Shown: positions 9,758 to 18,670 of the stretch, piece after piece
How the letters are laid out: each line of letters starts with the position of its first letter
Numbering within the stretch: position 1 is the stretch's first letter
Assembly (NCBI GenBank): GCA_015069325.1
Contig: SVIV01000001.1
Coordinates: 232,052-296,051, forward strand
Source: Clostridiales bacterium
GTDB taxonomy: Bacteria; Bacillota; Clostridia; Christensenellales; UBA1242
DNA: 64,000 nucleotides
Direction: 5' to 3'
The notes under the pieces: generated by a model
The model's input: the letters and a program-made list of their open reading frames with translations, nothing else
The model's database searches: none
Told to the model about the DNA's origin: nothing
Made by a program: the position numbers and the translations under genes

Positions 9758-9857
9758 GTTGAAACTATTATTTTGTGGGGAAAATAAAAAAGTATTGACT
9801 TTACCCCCTATGATATAATGAATGCAGTTTGTTGAAATGTGAAGAAGGGGGATGATG

Positions 9858-10270
9858 ATGAGAAATAAAAAAGTTGTCAGTTTTTTAATTGTAATGTTTT
9901 TGTTGATGGTTCTTGTATTGCCAACAGCTTGTGCTTTTATGCCATATAGAAAGCCTTATTTTTCTGAAACTACAGATGTATATTTTGACATTGATGTTTA
10001 TAAGGTAGAAGTTTATGCAGATTTAAAAAATGCCACCTTGGTTATAAATGGGAAACCATACAAAGAGTTAAAAGTAAAAAGAAGACAAGAAAGGTCTCTT
10101 GTCAATTTAAGATCAAGGGCAAACTTCTTGTAATAAATTTAAAAGCAGGAGCATATTTCCCAGATGTATCAATTACGGTAGATGGCGAAGTGCCTAAGTT
10201 TAGAAAAATAAAACAACACTCTTTCTTAAAAGCAGCTGATAAGAGAGAAGAAAAAAATACTTCAAATTAA
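9858..10270 (+). pseudogene. Small secreted protein gene interrupted by a -1 frameshift
   Basis: Reading starts at one of three tandem ATGs (9852, 9855, 9858) after an AAGGGGG SD; 9858 gives the best spacing. The product has a signal-peptide-like N-terminus ending near Pro-Thr-Ala-Cys-Ala, then a beta-rich region (Ala-Thr-Leu-Val-Ile-Asn-Gly-Lys-Pro). This frame stops at 10133. Another frame continues as good coding sequence to a TAA at 10268-10270, with the stretches Gly-Lys-Leu-Leu-Val-Ile-Asn-Leu and Val-Ser-Ile-Thr-Val-Asp-Gly. One extra A in the A-run near 10076-10081 would join both into a ~137-residue protein. It may be a sequencing error, a real mutation or a slippage site. The function is unknown. 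Confidence 0.7.
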
Positions 10271-10286
10271 TTGAAGTATTTTTTTT
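10256..10286. terminator. Bidirectional terminator at the convergent 10.27 kb junction
   Basis: A perfect 10-bp stem AATACTTCAA/TTGAAGTATT (10256-10265 with 10271-10280) with T8 on the right and A7 on the left. It contains the stop codon of the frameshifted gene and abuts the P-type ATPase stop. Confidence 0.88.
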
Positions 10287-12873
10287 ATTGTGTTTTTTGA
10301 AGCAATTGCACTATTTTCTCTCGCCATCTATCAATTCGTTTTCGGTTTAACTTAATTAAGACAATCAAGATAATTGAAACAAGTATGATTGCAAAGAATG
10401 TTACAAATACAGTAAATGTTGCAGCTTTTATGTGGAACAGGGCAGGCAATATAAGTATTGCACCTGTTGTTCCTATAAACGAGATTGCAAGCGTAGCCCA
10501 TTTTAGTGGGGTTGCAGGATAGCATAGTGATGCTAGGTTTAAAAATCCAGTATAAGTCATTATAAGCACACAAATTGTAGTATATTCAACATCGCTCATA
10601 ATAAGTGCAGGTTGAGAGTGATATAGACTCATTACAATGATAATATTTATCAGCATAAGTAATGCTCTTGGTAAAGCCCGTTTCAAAACCTGTGGAATAA
10701 AGTTTCCTGTGATTGGTTTGACATTAGGTTCAAATGTCAACATAAATGAAGGTAGACCAATTACAAATGCTTCTAAAATAAGCATCATACTAGGAGTGAA
10801 AGGATAGTTTAATCTAAGGAAAAGTGTGAGTATTGTAAGAGTTATTGCAAAGAATGTTTTCATTAAGAATAAAGATGAAGAGTTTTGCACATTGTTGACA
10901 ACCTGCCTGCCTTCTTTTACAACTGAAGGTAGAGATGAGAAGTTGCTTTCAAGCAAAACGATCTTTGAAATATTTCTCGCCACTTCGCTTCCATCAGCCA
11001 TAGCGATGGAGCAGTCAGCTTCTTTTAATGCAAGTGTATCATTTACACCGTCGCCGGTCATTGATACAACCTTACCTTTATTTTTTAAGGCTTTAATAAG
11101 AGTATATTTTTGTTCTGGTGTAACTCTCCCAAAAACAGTGAATTCTGTTGCCATTTGTTCAACATCTTTTAAACTTGCGTTTTCAAGAGAAACATATTTG
11201 TCGCTGTTTTTTACGCCTACTCGGCTTGCGATTTTTGAAACAGTTGCAGGGTCGTCGCCAGAAATGATTTTGATTTCCACGCCATTATCTTTAAACCATT
11301 GAATTGTTTCAGCAGCATTTTCTCTGATTGTTTCTTCTAAAATGATTAAGGCAAGAAGATTTGATTTTTCGCCAGTCATTTTTTTGTCGAATTTTTCACC
11401 TTCAAGTTCAGAGAATGCCATAACTCTCATTCCTTTTTCAAGTTGGCTTTTAATAAACTCTTTTTGTTCCTGTGAAAGTTTGCAACCAATATTTGAATAA
11501 GAACCTAAGAAATATATTTTTTTGTTTGAAAGTTGAGTGATTGAAAATTTTCGTTCTGATGAAAATTCGGCAATATTTAATGCTGAAAATTCATTATTTT
11601 TCCCAAATTCTTGAATGAGTGCCTGAGCGGTAGAGTTCATCGTCTTTTGGCTGTTAAGCACGTTGGATAATAATTTTTTAACAACAGTAGTTTTCTTATT
11701 TGATGTGGTAAGGAAATCCACAACGTTCATTGTTCCATCAGTAATAGTCCCTGTTTTATCAAGACATAACACATTTGTTCTTGCAAGCATTTCAATAGAA
11801 TACAAATCTCGGACGAGTGTTTTCTTTCTTGCAAGTTTTACAACGCCAATTGCTAAACTTATTGTTACTAAAAGAAACATTCCTGAAGGAATCATACTAG
11901 TAAGGGCGCCACTTGTGTTTCTGATTTGGTCTTGAATAGTAGAGCCTGCAATGCCAAGTTCTTTAAGGAAAGTAAGAATTCCGATAGGAACAAGCGCAAT
12001 TCCGATGTATTTGATAAGTCTATTCAAGTCTTTAAATAGGTCAGATTGTGGAGCTTTAAATTCTTTTGCTTTTTTTGCCATTTGATTGATATAGTTGCTG
12101 TTTCCAACCTTATCAATCCTTGCGAAACATTTTCCGGCAACGACAAAGCTTCCTGAAAGAAGATTCCCATTTACGCTTTTAGGTATAGAGTTTGATTCGC
12201 CAGTAAGCAAACTTTCATTTACATCAACTTGACCTTCTATAATCACGCAATCAGAAGGGATTTGATTCCCACTTGTGAGCACAATTATGTCATCAAGAAC
12301 AAGTCTTTCTGAAGGTATTTTTATTGTTTTGCCTTCTCGCACCGTCGTAACCATAGGAATGGTCATCATCGACAATTTTTCAACGGCTATTTTTGCTCTT
12401 ATTTCTTGTATAATAGAAATTGCGGTGTTTGCCACAATGACAAATACAAACAGTAAGTCTGAATACGCTCCAACTGCAAGAAGTGCAACAACGATAACCA
12501 TCCAAAGCATATTGAAGAAAGTGAAAATGTTTTTCAAGAAAATTGATTTATATGTTTTTGTTGTAGGAAGCTTTGCATTATTCACAAGCTCTTGACTTTC
12601 TCGCAAAGCGACCTGCTGTTCGTTTAATCCTTGTGCAGGCTCTGGTGAAAATCTTTCAATTTTTTCATCAACAACAATTATATTTTCTTCTACTTCTTTA
12701 GTCTTTTTTTGTTTGGTATATTTTTTCTTAAATTTTTCAAAAAAACTTATATTGTTGTCTATTCCCGCTTGGGAGCAAAACAGTTTTTCCAGTCTAAAAG
12801 GTGCTGGAAATTTGCGAACATATCGATGTTTTGTTTTTACTATTGCGTTTGGTAAACTCTTATACTTTTTCAT
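10285..12873 (-). CDS. P-type cation-transporting ATPase (substrate unknown)
   Basis: ATP-driven ion pump; 862 residues from the start chosen here. Visible motifs: actuator Leu-Thr-Gly-Glu-Ser; phosphorylation motif Asp-Lys-Thr-Gly-Thr-Ile-Thr (D372); and the hinge Thr-Gly-Asp-Gly-Val-Asn-Asp. Membrane segments occur as two pairs before the DKTG motif and about six after it. The fourth membrane segment reads Met-Ile-Pro-Ser-Gly-Met where calcium pumps have Pro-Glu-Gly, so the ion specificity cannot be assigned. A ~90-residue basic/acidic N-terminal tail precedes the first membrane pair. The start was set at 12873, not the more upstream ATG at 12909, because the promoter occupies that stretch; the mRNA would be leaderless. 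Confidence 0.9.
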   Translation of the reverse strand: MKKYKSLPNAIVKTKHRYVRKFPAPFRLEKLFCSQAGIDNNISFFEKFKKKYTKQKKTKEVEENIIVVDEKIERFSPEPAQGLNEQQVALRESQELVNNAKLPTTKTYKSIFLKNIFTFFNMLWMVIVVALLAVGAYSDLLFVFVIVANTAISIIQEIRAKIAVEKLSMMTIPMVTTVREGKTIKIPSERLVLDDIIVLTSGNQIPSDCVIIEGQVDVNESLLTGESNSIPKSVNGNLLSGSFVVAGKCFARIDKVGNSNYINQMAKKAKEFKAPQSDLFKDLNRLIKYIGIALVPIGILTFLKELGIAGSTIQDQIRNTSGALTSMIPSGMFLLVTISLAIGVVKLARKKTLVRDLYSIEMLARTNVLCLDKTGTITDGTMNVVDFLTTSNKKTTVVKKLLSNVLNSQKTMNSTAQALIQEFGKNNEFSALNIAEFSSERKFSITQLSNKKIYFLGSYSNIGCKLSQEQKEFIKSQLEKGMRVMAFSELEGEKFDKKMTGEKSNLLALIILEETIRENAAETIQWFKDNGVEIKIISGDDPATVSKIASRVGVKNSDKYVSLENASLKDVEQMATEFTVFGRVTPEQKYTLIKALKNKGKVVSMTGDGVNDTLALKEADCSIAMADGSEVARNISKIVLLESNFSSLPSVVKEGRQVVNNVQNSSSLFLMKTFFAITLTILTLFLRLNYPFTPSMMLILEAFVIGLPSFMLTFEPNVKPITGNFIPQVLKRALPRALLMLINIIIVMSLYHSQPALIMSDVEYTTICVLIMTYTGFLNLASLCYPATPLKWATLAISFIGTTGAILILPALFHIKAATFTVFVTFFAIILVSIILIVLIKLNRKRIDRWREKIVQLLQKTQ

Positions 12874-12909
12874 TAATTCAATTATATAATATAATATGAC
12901 AAAAGTCAA
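12874..12909 (-). promoter_or_regulatory. Leaderless promoter of the P-type ATPase gene
   Basis: On the minus strand: TTGACT (12909-12904), a 17-nt spacer, TATAAT (12886-12881), then 7 nt to the ATG at 12873. Transcription would begin at or next to the start codon. No SD is present. Confidence 0.8.
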
Positions 12910-12987
12910 CTTTATTACTAATTTGATTTGACTTTGTTTCAGAAAATGAGTATTCTATTAGTAGCAAATGACAAAAAGGGAGATAAT

Positions 12988-14226
12988 ATGAAAATTGAAT
13001 GCTCAAAATCGCTAAAAAATTTAGCAAACAAATTTCCTTGTGAACTTTATATAGTAGGCGGTTATGTGCGAAACCATCTTTTGGGAATCGAAAGAGAAGA
13101 TGTGGATATTTGTTCTAAGTTGACTCTTGGTGAAGTGGAACAACTGTTGCAGGGAAGCGAGTTTGAAATTACAGTCAAAAGTAAAGTTTTGGGGTCTGCT
13201 TTGATTATCGCGGGTTCTGAAAAATATGAATATACAACTTTCCGCAGAGACTTTTATGCAGAAGGTGGCAATCATATGCCTGAAAGAGTGGAATTTATCG
13301 ATAGCCTGGAAGAAGATGCAAAACGCAGAGATTTTACTTGTAATGCCATTTATTATGACATTAAAAATGAAAAATTAATTGATTTTTATAATGGGGTTGA
13401 AGATATTAAGAAAAGAATTCTTAAAACAGTTGAAACCCCTGAAGATGTCTTAAAATATGATGGATTGCGAATTTTTAGACTTTTCCGTTTTCAATGTGAA
13501 TTAAATTTTAAAATAGATAGGACAACACTTCTTACAGCGTTTAAATATAAAAATAATTTAAGAGACATTTCGGGTGACAGAGTGCTTTATGAAATAGAAC
13601 GCATTTTACATAGTCCAAGTAAGTATGAAGGATTATCAAAGCCAAAAGCATATATGAAAGCACTTAAAAATTTCAACAAAGGTGCACTTTGGCCAACATT
13701 TGGTATTGATTGCAATAAATTAAGGTTTAAAATGGTGAAAAAAGTTGACCATAAATCACAGGGCTTTTTGATTGATGTCGTTGACAATGTTAAGCCAATT
13801 TCAATCTCATACTACCTTAATTTAATTCTCTCTGAATCTTTTGGTGTTGGTAAAAAGTTGTGTGATTATTATATCAACATATTATCAGGGTATTATGAAG
13901 CATTAAATTTTAGGCAAAACAAACCATATTTCTTTAAATATTTTGACAACTTCCCACAAATTCACGAACTTCTTGTGCATAAGTCAAAATATCTTGCAAA
14001 CAAATATGAATTTTTCTATAAATACATTATTTCGCATAGACTTGTGGTAACAGTGAAAGATTTAAAAATAACAGGGGACGATATTAAAGAAAAATATCCA
14101 ACCGTTCAACCGCATAGATATAAATCTATACTTGAAAGTTTGCTTAGTGATGTCTTTGATGGGCTACTTTTCAATGAGAGAGAAGCGCTTATTAAAGCGG
14201 TTGAAGGAAAATTAAAATATCTATAA
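12988..14226 (+). CDS. cca: CCA-adding tRNA nucleotidyltransferase
   Basis: Adds or repairs the 3' CCA of tRNAs (class II nucleotidyltransferase). 412 residues. The head domain has Val-Gly-Gly-Tyr-Val-Arg-Asn (23-29) followed by Glu-Asp-Val-Asp-Ile with the metal-binding Asp38 and Asp40, then Arg-Arg-Asp-Phe-Thr-Cys-Asn-Ala and the Arg-Ile-Phe-Arg-Leu-Phe-Arg-Phe region. The C-terminal body is diverged. The start was placed at 12988, where GGGAG lies 5 nt upstream; an in-frame ATG further upstream at 12928 has no SD. Divergent from the P-type ATPase. Confidence 0.92.
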   Translation: MKIECSKSLKNLANKFPCELYIVGGYVRNHLLGIEREDVDICSKLTLGEVEQLLQGSEFEITVKSKVLGSALIIAGSEKYEYTTFRRDFYAEGGNHMPERVEFIDSLEEDAKRRDFTCNAIYYDIKNEKLIDFYNGVEDIKKRILKTVETPEDVLKYDGLRIFRLFRFQCELNFKIDRTTLLTAFKYKNNLRDISGDRVLYEIERILHSPSKYEGLSKPKAYMKALKNFNKGALWPTFGIDCNKLRFKMVKKVDHKSQGFLIDVVDNVKPISISYYLNLILSESFGVGKKLCDYYINILSGYYEALNFRQNKPYFFKYFDNFPQIHELLVHKSKYLANKYEFFYKYIISHRLVVTVKDLKITGDDIKEKYPTVQPHRYKSILESLLSDVFDGLLFNEREALIKAVEGKLKYL

Positions 14227-14250
14227 AAACAGCATTATAGCTGTTTTTTT
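14226..14250 (+). terminator. Terminator of cca
   Basis: An 8-bp stem AAAACAGC/GCTGTTTT (14226-14233 with 14240-14247) with a 6-nt loop and a T run. It begins at the last base of the cca stop codon. Confidence 0.88.
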
Positions 14251-14303
14251 GTTTTGTGATGCACATTTGTTGTGATACAATGATATAAAAGGTAAAGGTG
14301 ATT

Positions 14304-16331
14304 ATGAAAATTGTGATTGATAAGCTTATAAATATAATAAAACGAATGGCAAATGACGAAAAGTATTCTGACATAACTTTTTCAAATAAAGAAAGAGATT
14401 GCTTGGAAGATTTAGCAACAAGTTTTGAATATTTAGTTTGTTATTCGCCTAATTATAAAATTTGCAGTGTTGATATGGCAAATAAGATTTTGCAAGAAAA
14501 TACAATTTTTAAAGATGTTTATTATCTGCAAAGTAAAGACTGTCAAGAGCTTATTAATGACAATGAAGAATTGAAAGACTTTATCATCAATGGAAAACCT
14601 TATCACAAAATGTTGACTAATATTTCAAGTTTCATTGCACTCAATCAACAATTTAAAAAAGATGATAATTTTTTGTATGAGTATATTCAATTTGGATGTA
14701 ATAAATCACAACAATTAAAAATATCTGGCTCGACTTTTCCCATTAAATATTATGTGCCTGTGGAAATTTCGCAAGAAGATGTAGATGGGCGTTTTTCAAA
14801 ATTTATTATAGAAAAGACAGATGAGCAAATTGCAATAAATATATATGCTTTTGAAGAAACTTGGGATTTGTCAGATATGAAAAAATTTAGAGTGAAAGCA
14901 GATTCGTTTTTTGAAAGACAAAAAATTATCAATACAAAGCTTCGTAATTGTGTAAATTATTATATTAAAGTTGCAGACAAGTGGATTTTAAATCAGATTT
15001 ATGATTATGAATGGCAAAAGACAATAGAAAAAATGAGAGAGCATCAAACAAAATTCTTGCTTGTTGATCAAAATGGCAAGATTCTTGACAACAGTAAGGA
15101 AGATGCTAAATCTGTTTTAAAATTAGCAAGAGACACAATTACGCACGAAAATATGTATAATTATTTTGTAGAAGAACCACGAATAGGAGCATTTTCTGGC
15201 AAGGTGTTTATTTTAGATGAAAGTAAGGCGCTATTATTCCCTGAAGATATATATCCAACCCTTGCACACATCAATAGATTAAATTATTTAGAAACAAAGC
15301 ATAATTGTTTGTATGTTTATAGTCCGAAAATAGAAAATCCTATAATTTCAGAACAGCAGTGGCGAGAATATTTCAATGCTTGCAGAATAATTGAAGTTGG
15401 CAATTTTTTAGATGATGAAAAGAAAAAACTAGATATAGTGATTGAGCATTATTTAGAGAAGTATAACAATGAATATCAAGATAGCAGTGAATTGCCAAAA
15501 TATTTAGAAAGTAATTTAAAAAACATCTTCAATAATTTAACATTTACATTAACAGAATTTGAAAATGTAGATTTTTTAATAGCAAAACTAATGACAAATC
15601 AACATATAAATCAAGCTTCGGCTGATGAACAAGGCGATGTAATAAAATTTTACTTTAATATGTTTTACAGCACCAGCATTGTGCGTAAAGATATTCTATT
15701 GGCGAATGGTAAAAATGATAAATTATGCTTAAAGTCAACAGCATTCCCGTGTCTTTGGGGGAATATGTATGCAGACTTATTTGCAAAAGATAAACGAGGA
15801 ACGTTAAACAATTTTGCGCATTATAGAGATGAACTTTATTTCTTCTTGTGTAGCTTTCTTATCTATACAAATTTAATTTACAACAACTTTGATGATGACA
15901 TTACATATCGAAAAAGCAAGTTGTCTGATAGTGAGATTAATAGGTTGAGATTGTTGCTGACTGATGAAATTTTTGCCGATTTCAACAAAATAAACAAAAA
16001 GGACAAAACGCAAAGCAAAGTTTGTAAATTGCAAGATAAACTTGATGTGATTTCAAATATGAGAAATTGTGTTGCGCATTATGAATTTTATGTCAAAATG
16101 TCAAAAAACGGGAAGCCAGAAGACCATACTTTAATCTTTGTTTATAATAAAGATCAAAAAAGGCCAAATACATATTTTAATATTACGGTCAAAAACTTTA
16201 TTAAATTTATCACAAATCCTATATTTGTAAATTATAAACCTTACAACTATAATTATATAGAAACAAACAGTTTTGATTCCTTGATTGATAATGTTGCAAG
16301 TAAAATTAAACAATATAAAAAAACAGTCTAG
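14304..16331 (+). CDS. Unknown 675-residue protein with two HEPN-like R-x4-H motifs
   Basis: No family recognised with confidence. A soluble protein of 675 residues, rich in Asn, Lys, Tyr and Phe, with no signal peptide. Two motifs stand out: Leu-Ala-Arg-Asp-Thr-Ile-Thr-His-Glu (R276...H281) and Asn-Met-Arg-Asn-Cys-Val-Ala-His-Tyr (R587...H592). Both match the R-x4-H active-site signature of HEPN nucleases, and the second has the common Arg-Asn form. HEPN domains occur in toxins, abortive-infection proteins and Cas13, so an RNA-cleaving defence role is possible but inferred. The start at 14304 follows AAAGGTGA; a GTG two codons earlier is an alternative. It is monocistronic, between two terminators, with no CRISPR array in the window. 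Confidence 0.7.
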   Translation: MKIVIDKLINIIKRMANDEKYSDITFSNKERDCLEDLATSFEYLVCYSPNYKICSVDMANKILQENTIFKDVYYLQSKDCQELINDNEELKDFIINGKPYHKMLTNISSFIALNQQFKKDDNFLYEYIQFGCNKSQQLKISGSTFPIKYYVPVEISQEDVDGRFSKFIIEKTDEQIAINIYAFEETWDLSDMKKFRVKADSFFERQKIINTKLRNCVNYYIKVADKWILNQIYDYEWQKTIEKMREHQTKFLLVDQNGKILDNSKEDAKSVLKLARDTITHENMYNYFVEEPRIGAFSGKVFILDESKALLFPEDIYPTLAHINRLNYLETKHNCLYVYSPKIENPIISEQQWREYFNACRIIEVGNFLDDEKKKLDIVIEHYLEKYNNEYQDSSELPKYLESNLKNIFNNLTFTLTEFENVDFLIAKLMTNQHINQASADEQGDVIKFYFNMFYSTSIVRKDILLANGKNDKLCLKSTAFPCLWGNMYADLFAKDKRGTLNNFAHYRDELYFFLCSFLIYTNLIYNNFDDDITYRKSKLSDSEINRLRLLLTDEIFADFNKINKKDKTQSKVCKLQDKLDVISNMRNCVAHYEFYVKMSKNGKPEDHTLIFVYNKDQKRPNTYFNITVKNFIKFITNPIFVNYKPYNYNYIETNSFDSLIDNVASKIKQYKKTV

Positions 16332-16343
16332 CGGCTGTTTTTT
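16318..16343. terminator. Bidirectional terminator overlapping two convergent stops
   Basis: The stem AAAACAG/CTGTTTT (16320-16326 with 16335-16341) has A and T runs on its two sides. The plus-strand stop TAG at 16329-16331 lies in the loop, and the minus-strand vanW-like stop is at 16342. Confidence 0.75.
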
Positions 16344-17832
16344 ATTTTAAATTCCATCTGGCTTTTGCGTTGTCGATGGTGTTTTGTGTTATTTTTTGCG
16401 GAGGGATATATTTGACTGAGCTACTTGGCAGGGTCATTCCTTCTTCTAATGAGAAAGTTCCTTCAACAATTACTCCATTTTGTGGTAGATATCGGTCATT
16501 TCGTATTTGTTTTTCTTGGATAAGTTCGCCATTTTTATAGTATTGCACAAATCCTTTTGATTCATATCCTTCAATTGGATACTTAAGCCGATAATATTCT
16601 CCTTTGTATAGCACCTTATCTTCATATTCGCCTTTTGTATCTGCAATGATGTCATCTCCGCCGTGCGGAATGACTTTAATAAGCTCTGCTTTAGTTGATA
16701 TGGTTAGCCCTTCTTCTAAAGGCTCTCCATATACTTCAACAACTGCGTTATTGTCGGTTGTATAACTTTTGATAAATATTGGTGTATCAAGATTATTTTG
16801 AAAAACTAGGTCTGCATAGCCTTCGCTTACCATTGCATCAAAAGATAACGGAACATAAGAAGCCGGCAATGTGTGATGGCAAACCTGCAAAACATCTATG
16901 TCAGATAAGAGTAGGGCGTTATAAAGCGTAGTTGATGCTTGACAAACACCACCGCCTAATCCAGGGACATATTGACCGGCAACAATAATTTTTGCTGTTT
17001 TATATCCATTTTCTTCGTTGCGCACGCCAGTTGTCGCATTAAAAGATATTTTTTCTCCGCTTTCAACAATCATTCCGTTGAATTTTGAAAGAGCAAGAGA
17101 GATATTTTCTTTCCGATCGCGTGCAGATTTTGAAAAGTCTGTTGAAAATTTCCCCCTAAGGCTGATGCGAGAAACAAAATCGTTTAAGTCGTTTTCAGGA
17201 TAAATGATTTTAGTAGGAACTTCAATAATTGGTTGAATTGTGCCAGCAACAGCTTGAGAAATTTGTTTTTTTAGTAATGCTTCATCAACAATTTTTAATT
17301 CTCCATTTCCGATCACGGAAAACATTTGATCGGCATTAGGATTAAATGCAATGTTTTGAGATGGTGTAGAAGACTCAATCTCGCTTTTTATTTCCGCTAC
17401 TTTTTGGTCTATTCCGCAGTATATATCTTCTGCACTGATGTCAGAAACTGGTGTCATCTTATCATTACTTTGTGGATTAGGGCGACTTGAACGGGAAAGT
17501 GCGATTGAGTTTAATGGGATTGAAATATTAGAAGAAACTTCCAAGTCATCTCCTGTTATCTGCCAGCTTTTGTTGTCTGATTTTATGGTTATATTAATGT
17601 TTTCTTTGTCAACAAGTGCCTTTTTAGTAATTTCATCTTCTGCTTCTGATGTTGTTAAGCCTGAAACATCAACTCCGTTTATATATGTTCTGTCCGCAAA
17701 TTTATCTTGAGAAGTTGTTTTGTTGTCTCCAAAATATAATTGACAAAACACAAGCAATCCTACTGCAATACAAGCTACAACTCCAAGCCAAATTATTGAT
17801 GATTTCTTGTTTTTAGACGTATTATTTTTCAA
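16342..17832 (-). CDS. VanW family protein with G5-like C-terminal domain (YoaR type)
   Basis: Envelope protein anchored by one N-terminal membrane helix (~11-33); 496 residues. An Asn-Gly-Val-Asp-Val-Ser-Gly-Leu-Thr segment (~52-60) starts a YoaR/PG-binding_4-like domain. The VanW core is clear (Phe-Asn-Ala-Thr-Thr-Gly-Val-Arg, then Gly-Leu-Gly-Gly-Gly-Val-Cys-Gln-Ala-Ser-Thr-Thr-Leu-Tyr-Asn-Ala). The C-terminal part resembles a G5 domain. A cell-wall role is the usual inference; VanW itself has no proven activity. Translation starts at TTG (17832), with AAGGAG 8 nt upstream. Confidence 0.88.
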   Translation of the reverse strand: MKNNTSKNKKSSIIWLGVVACIAVGLLVFCQLYFGDNKTTSQDKFADRTYINGVDVSGLTTSEAEDEITKKALVDKENINITIKSDNKSWQITGDDLEVSSNISIPLNSIALSRSSRPNPQSNDKMTPVSDISAEDIYCGIDQKVAEIKSEIESSTPSQNIAFNPNADQMFSVIGNGELKIVDEALLKKQISQAVAGTIQPIIEVPTKIIYPENDLNDFVSRISLRGKFSTDFSKSARDRKENISLALSKFNGMIVESGEKISFNATTGVRNEENGYKTAKIIVAGQYVPGLGGGVCQASTTLYNALLLSDIDVLQVCHHTLPASYVPLSFDAMVSEGYADLVFQNNLDTPIFIKSYTTDNNAVVEVYGEPLEEGLTISTKAELIKVIPHGGDDIIADTKGEYEDKVLYKGEYYRLKYPIEGYESKGFVQYYKNGELIQEKQIRNDRYLPQNGVIVEGTFSLEEGMTLPSSSVKYIPPQKITQNTIDNAKARWNLK

Positions 17833-17920
17833 ATTGACTCTCCTTTTTAGTTATTTTTTGCAAGCATTTCGAAAATATACAATTCAGAATAATTATCTTT
17901 GTAATGAAAATAATACTAAT

Positions 17921-18616
17921 ATGAAAAAGAGAATATCTCATATTTTGATTGTTGTTGGTGCTATAGTCCTAATTATAGGGGCAGTTTATTTAATACTTTA
18001 TTGGACGGGAGTTTGGGAGAAAATTAATTCTGTTGAAAAACTGCAAATGGCGATTAAATACTTAGGTTTTTGGGGAAGAGTTGCATTCGTGTCATTACAA
18101 TTACTTCAAGTAACATTTTTGCCGCTTCCTTCGCCAATAATTGTGGGGGCAGGGGCTCTTATTTATGGGCCGTTTGAAGCAAGCCTTCTTTCTCTTGCAG
18201 GAATTTTAATGGGCAGTGCACTTGCATTTTTTATAGGAAGAGTTTTTGGCGAGAAAGTAGTGGTGTTTATGGTGGGGGAAGAAAGCTGTAAAAAATGGCA
18301 AAAATTTTTAAATAAGTGCAAATATTCTTTTATATTAATGATGCTTTTACCCCTTTTCCCTGACGATATATTATGCTTAGTTGCAGGCCTTACCGATATG
18401 AGCTGGGAATTTTTTATGACATCGCAATTCATAGCAAGACCAATAGGGATTTTTTTGGTAAGTTATTTTTCAAGTGGAACCGTTATTCCATATCAAGGTT
18501 GGGGCCTGATTGTTTGGGGAATCTTATTGGTTGTAAGTATAATATTGATTTATTTATCAAGTAAATATAACGAAAAAATAGAGAAATTTATAAAGAAATT
18601 TTTTGTCAGGCAATAG
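17921..18616 (+). CDS. TVP38/TMEM64 family (DedA-superfamily) membrane protein
   Basis: Integral membrane protein of the DedA superfamily, whose members are implicated in lipid flipping. 231 residues from the start chosen. Evidence is the central block with Phe-Leu-Pro-Leu-Pro-Ser-Pro, Gly-Ala-Gly-Ala-Leu-Ile-Tyr-Gly, Phe-Phe-Ile-Gly-Arg and the family-typical Phe-Pro-Asp-Asp-Ile-Leu-Cys-Leu-Val-Ala-Gly-Leu-Thr, flanked by membrane helices. The frame is open back to 17807, but that stretch overlaps the divergent vanW-like gene; the first hydrophobic helix follows the ATG at 17921. No clear SD precedes it. Confidence 0.87.
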   Translation: MKKRISHILIVVGAIVLIIGAVYLILYWTGVWEKINSVEKLQMAIKYLGFWGRVAFVSLQLLQVTFLPLPSPIIVGAGALIYGPFEASLLSLAGILMGSALAFFIGRVFGEKVVVFMVGEESCKKWQKFLNKCKYSFILMMLLPLFPDDILCLVAGLTDMSWEFFMTSQFIARPIGIFLVSYFSSGTVIPYQGWGLIVWGILLVVSIILIYLSSKYNEKIEKFIKKFFVRQ

Positions 18617-18670
18617 GACAAGAGAAAGTATAAAAAAGACTATCCATTAATACCTTATTATGAGGAAAGA

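Noticed and set aside
9795-9819. Standard promoter before the frameshifted gene
   Set aside because: TTGACT and TATAAT are present but only 13 nt apart, too close for a normal sigma-A promoter. A promoter probably exists here but could not be defined.
10826-12595. Several plus-strand frames of 90-158 codons across the P-type ATPase
   Set aside because: They are antisense shadows of a well-conserved gene, without SD sites or recognisable domains.
12874-12909. Upstream start extending the P-type ATPase by 12 residues
   Set aside because: The extra codons cover the -35/-10 promoter, so they cannot be in the transcript.
12928-12987. Upstream start extending cca by 20 residues
   Set aside because: No SD before it, whereas a strong SD precedes the ATG at 12988, right before the conserved domain.
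14304-16331. Cas13-type CRISPR effector
   Set aside because: The two R-x4-H motifs suggest HEPN only. No repeat-spacer array or cas1/cas2 exists in the window, and no other similarity could be shown.
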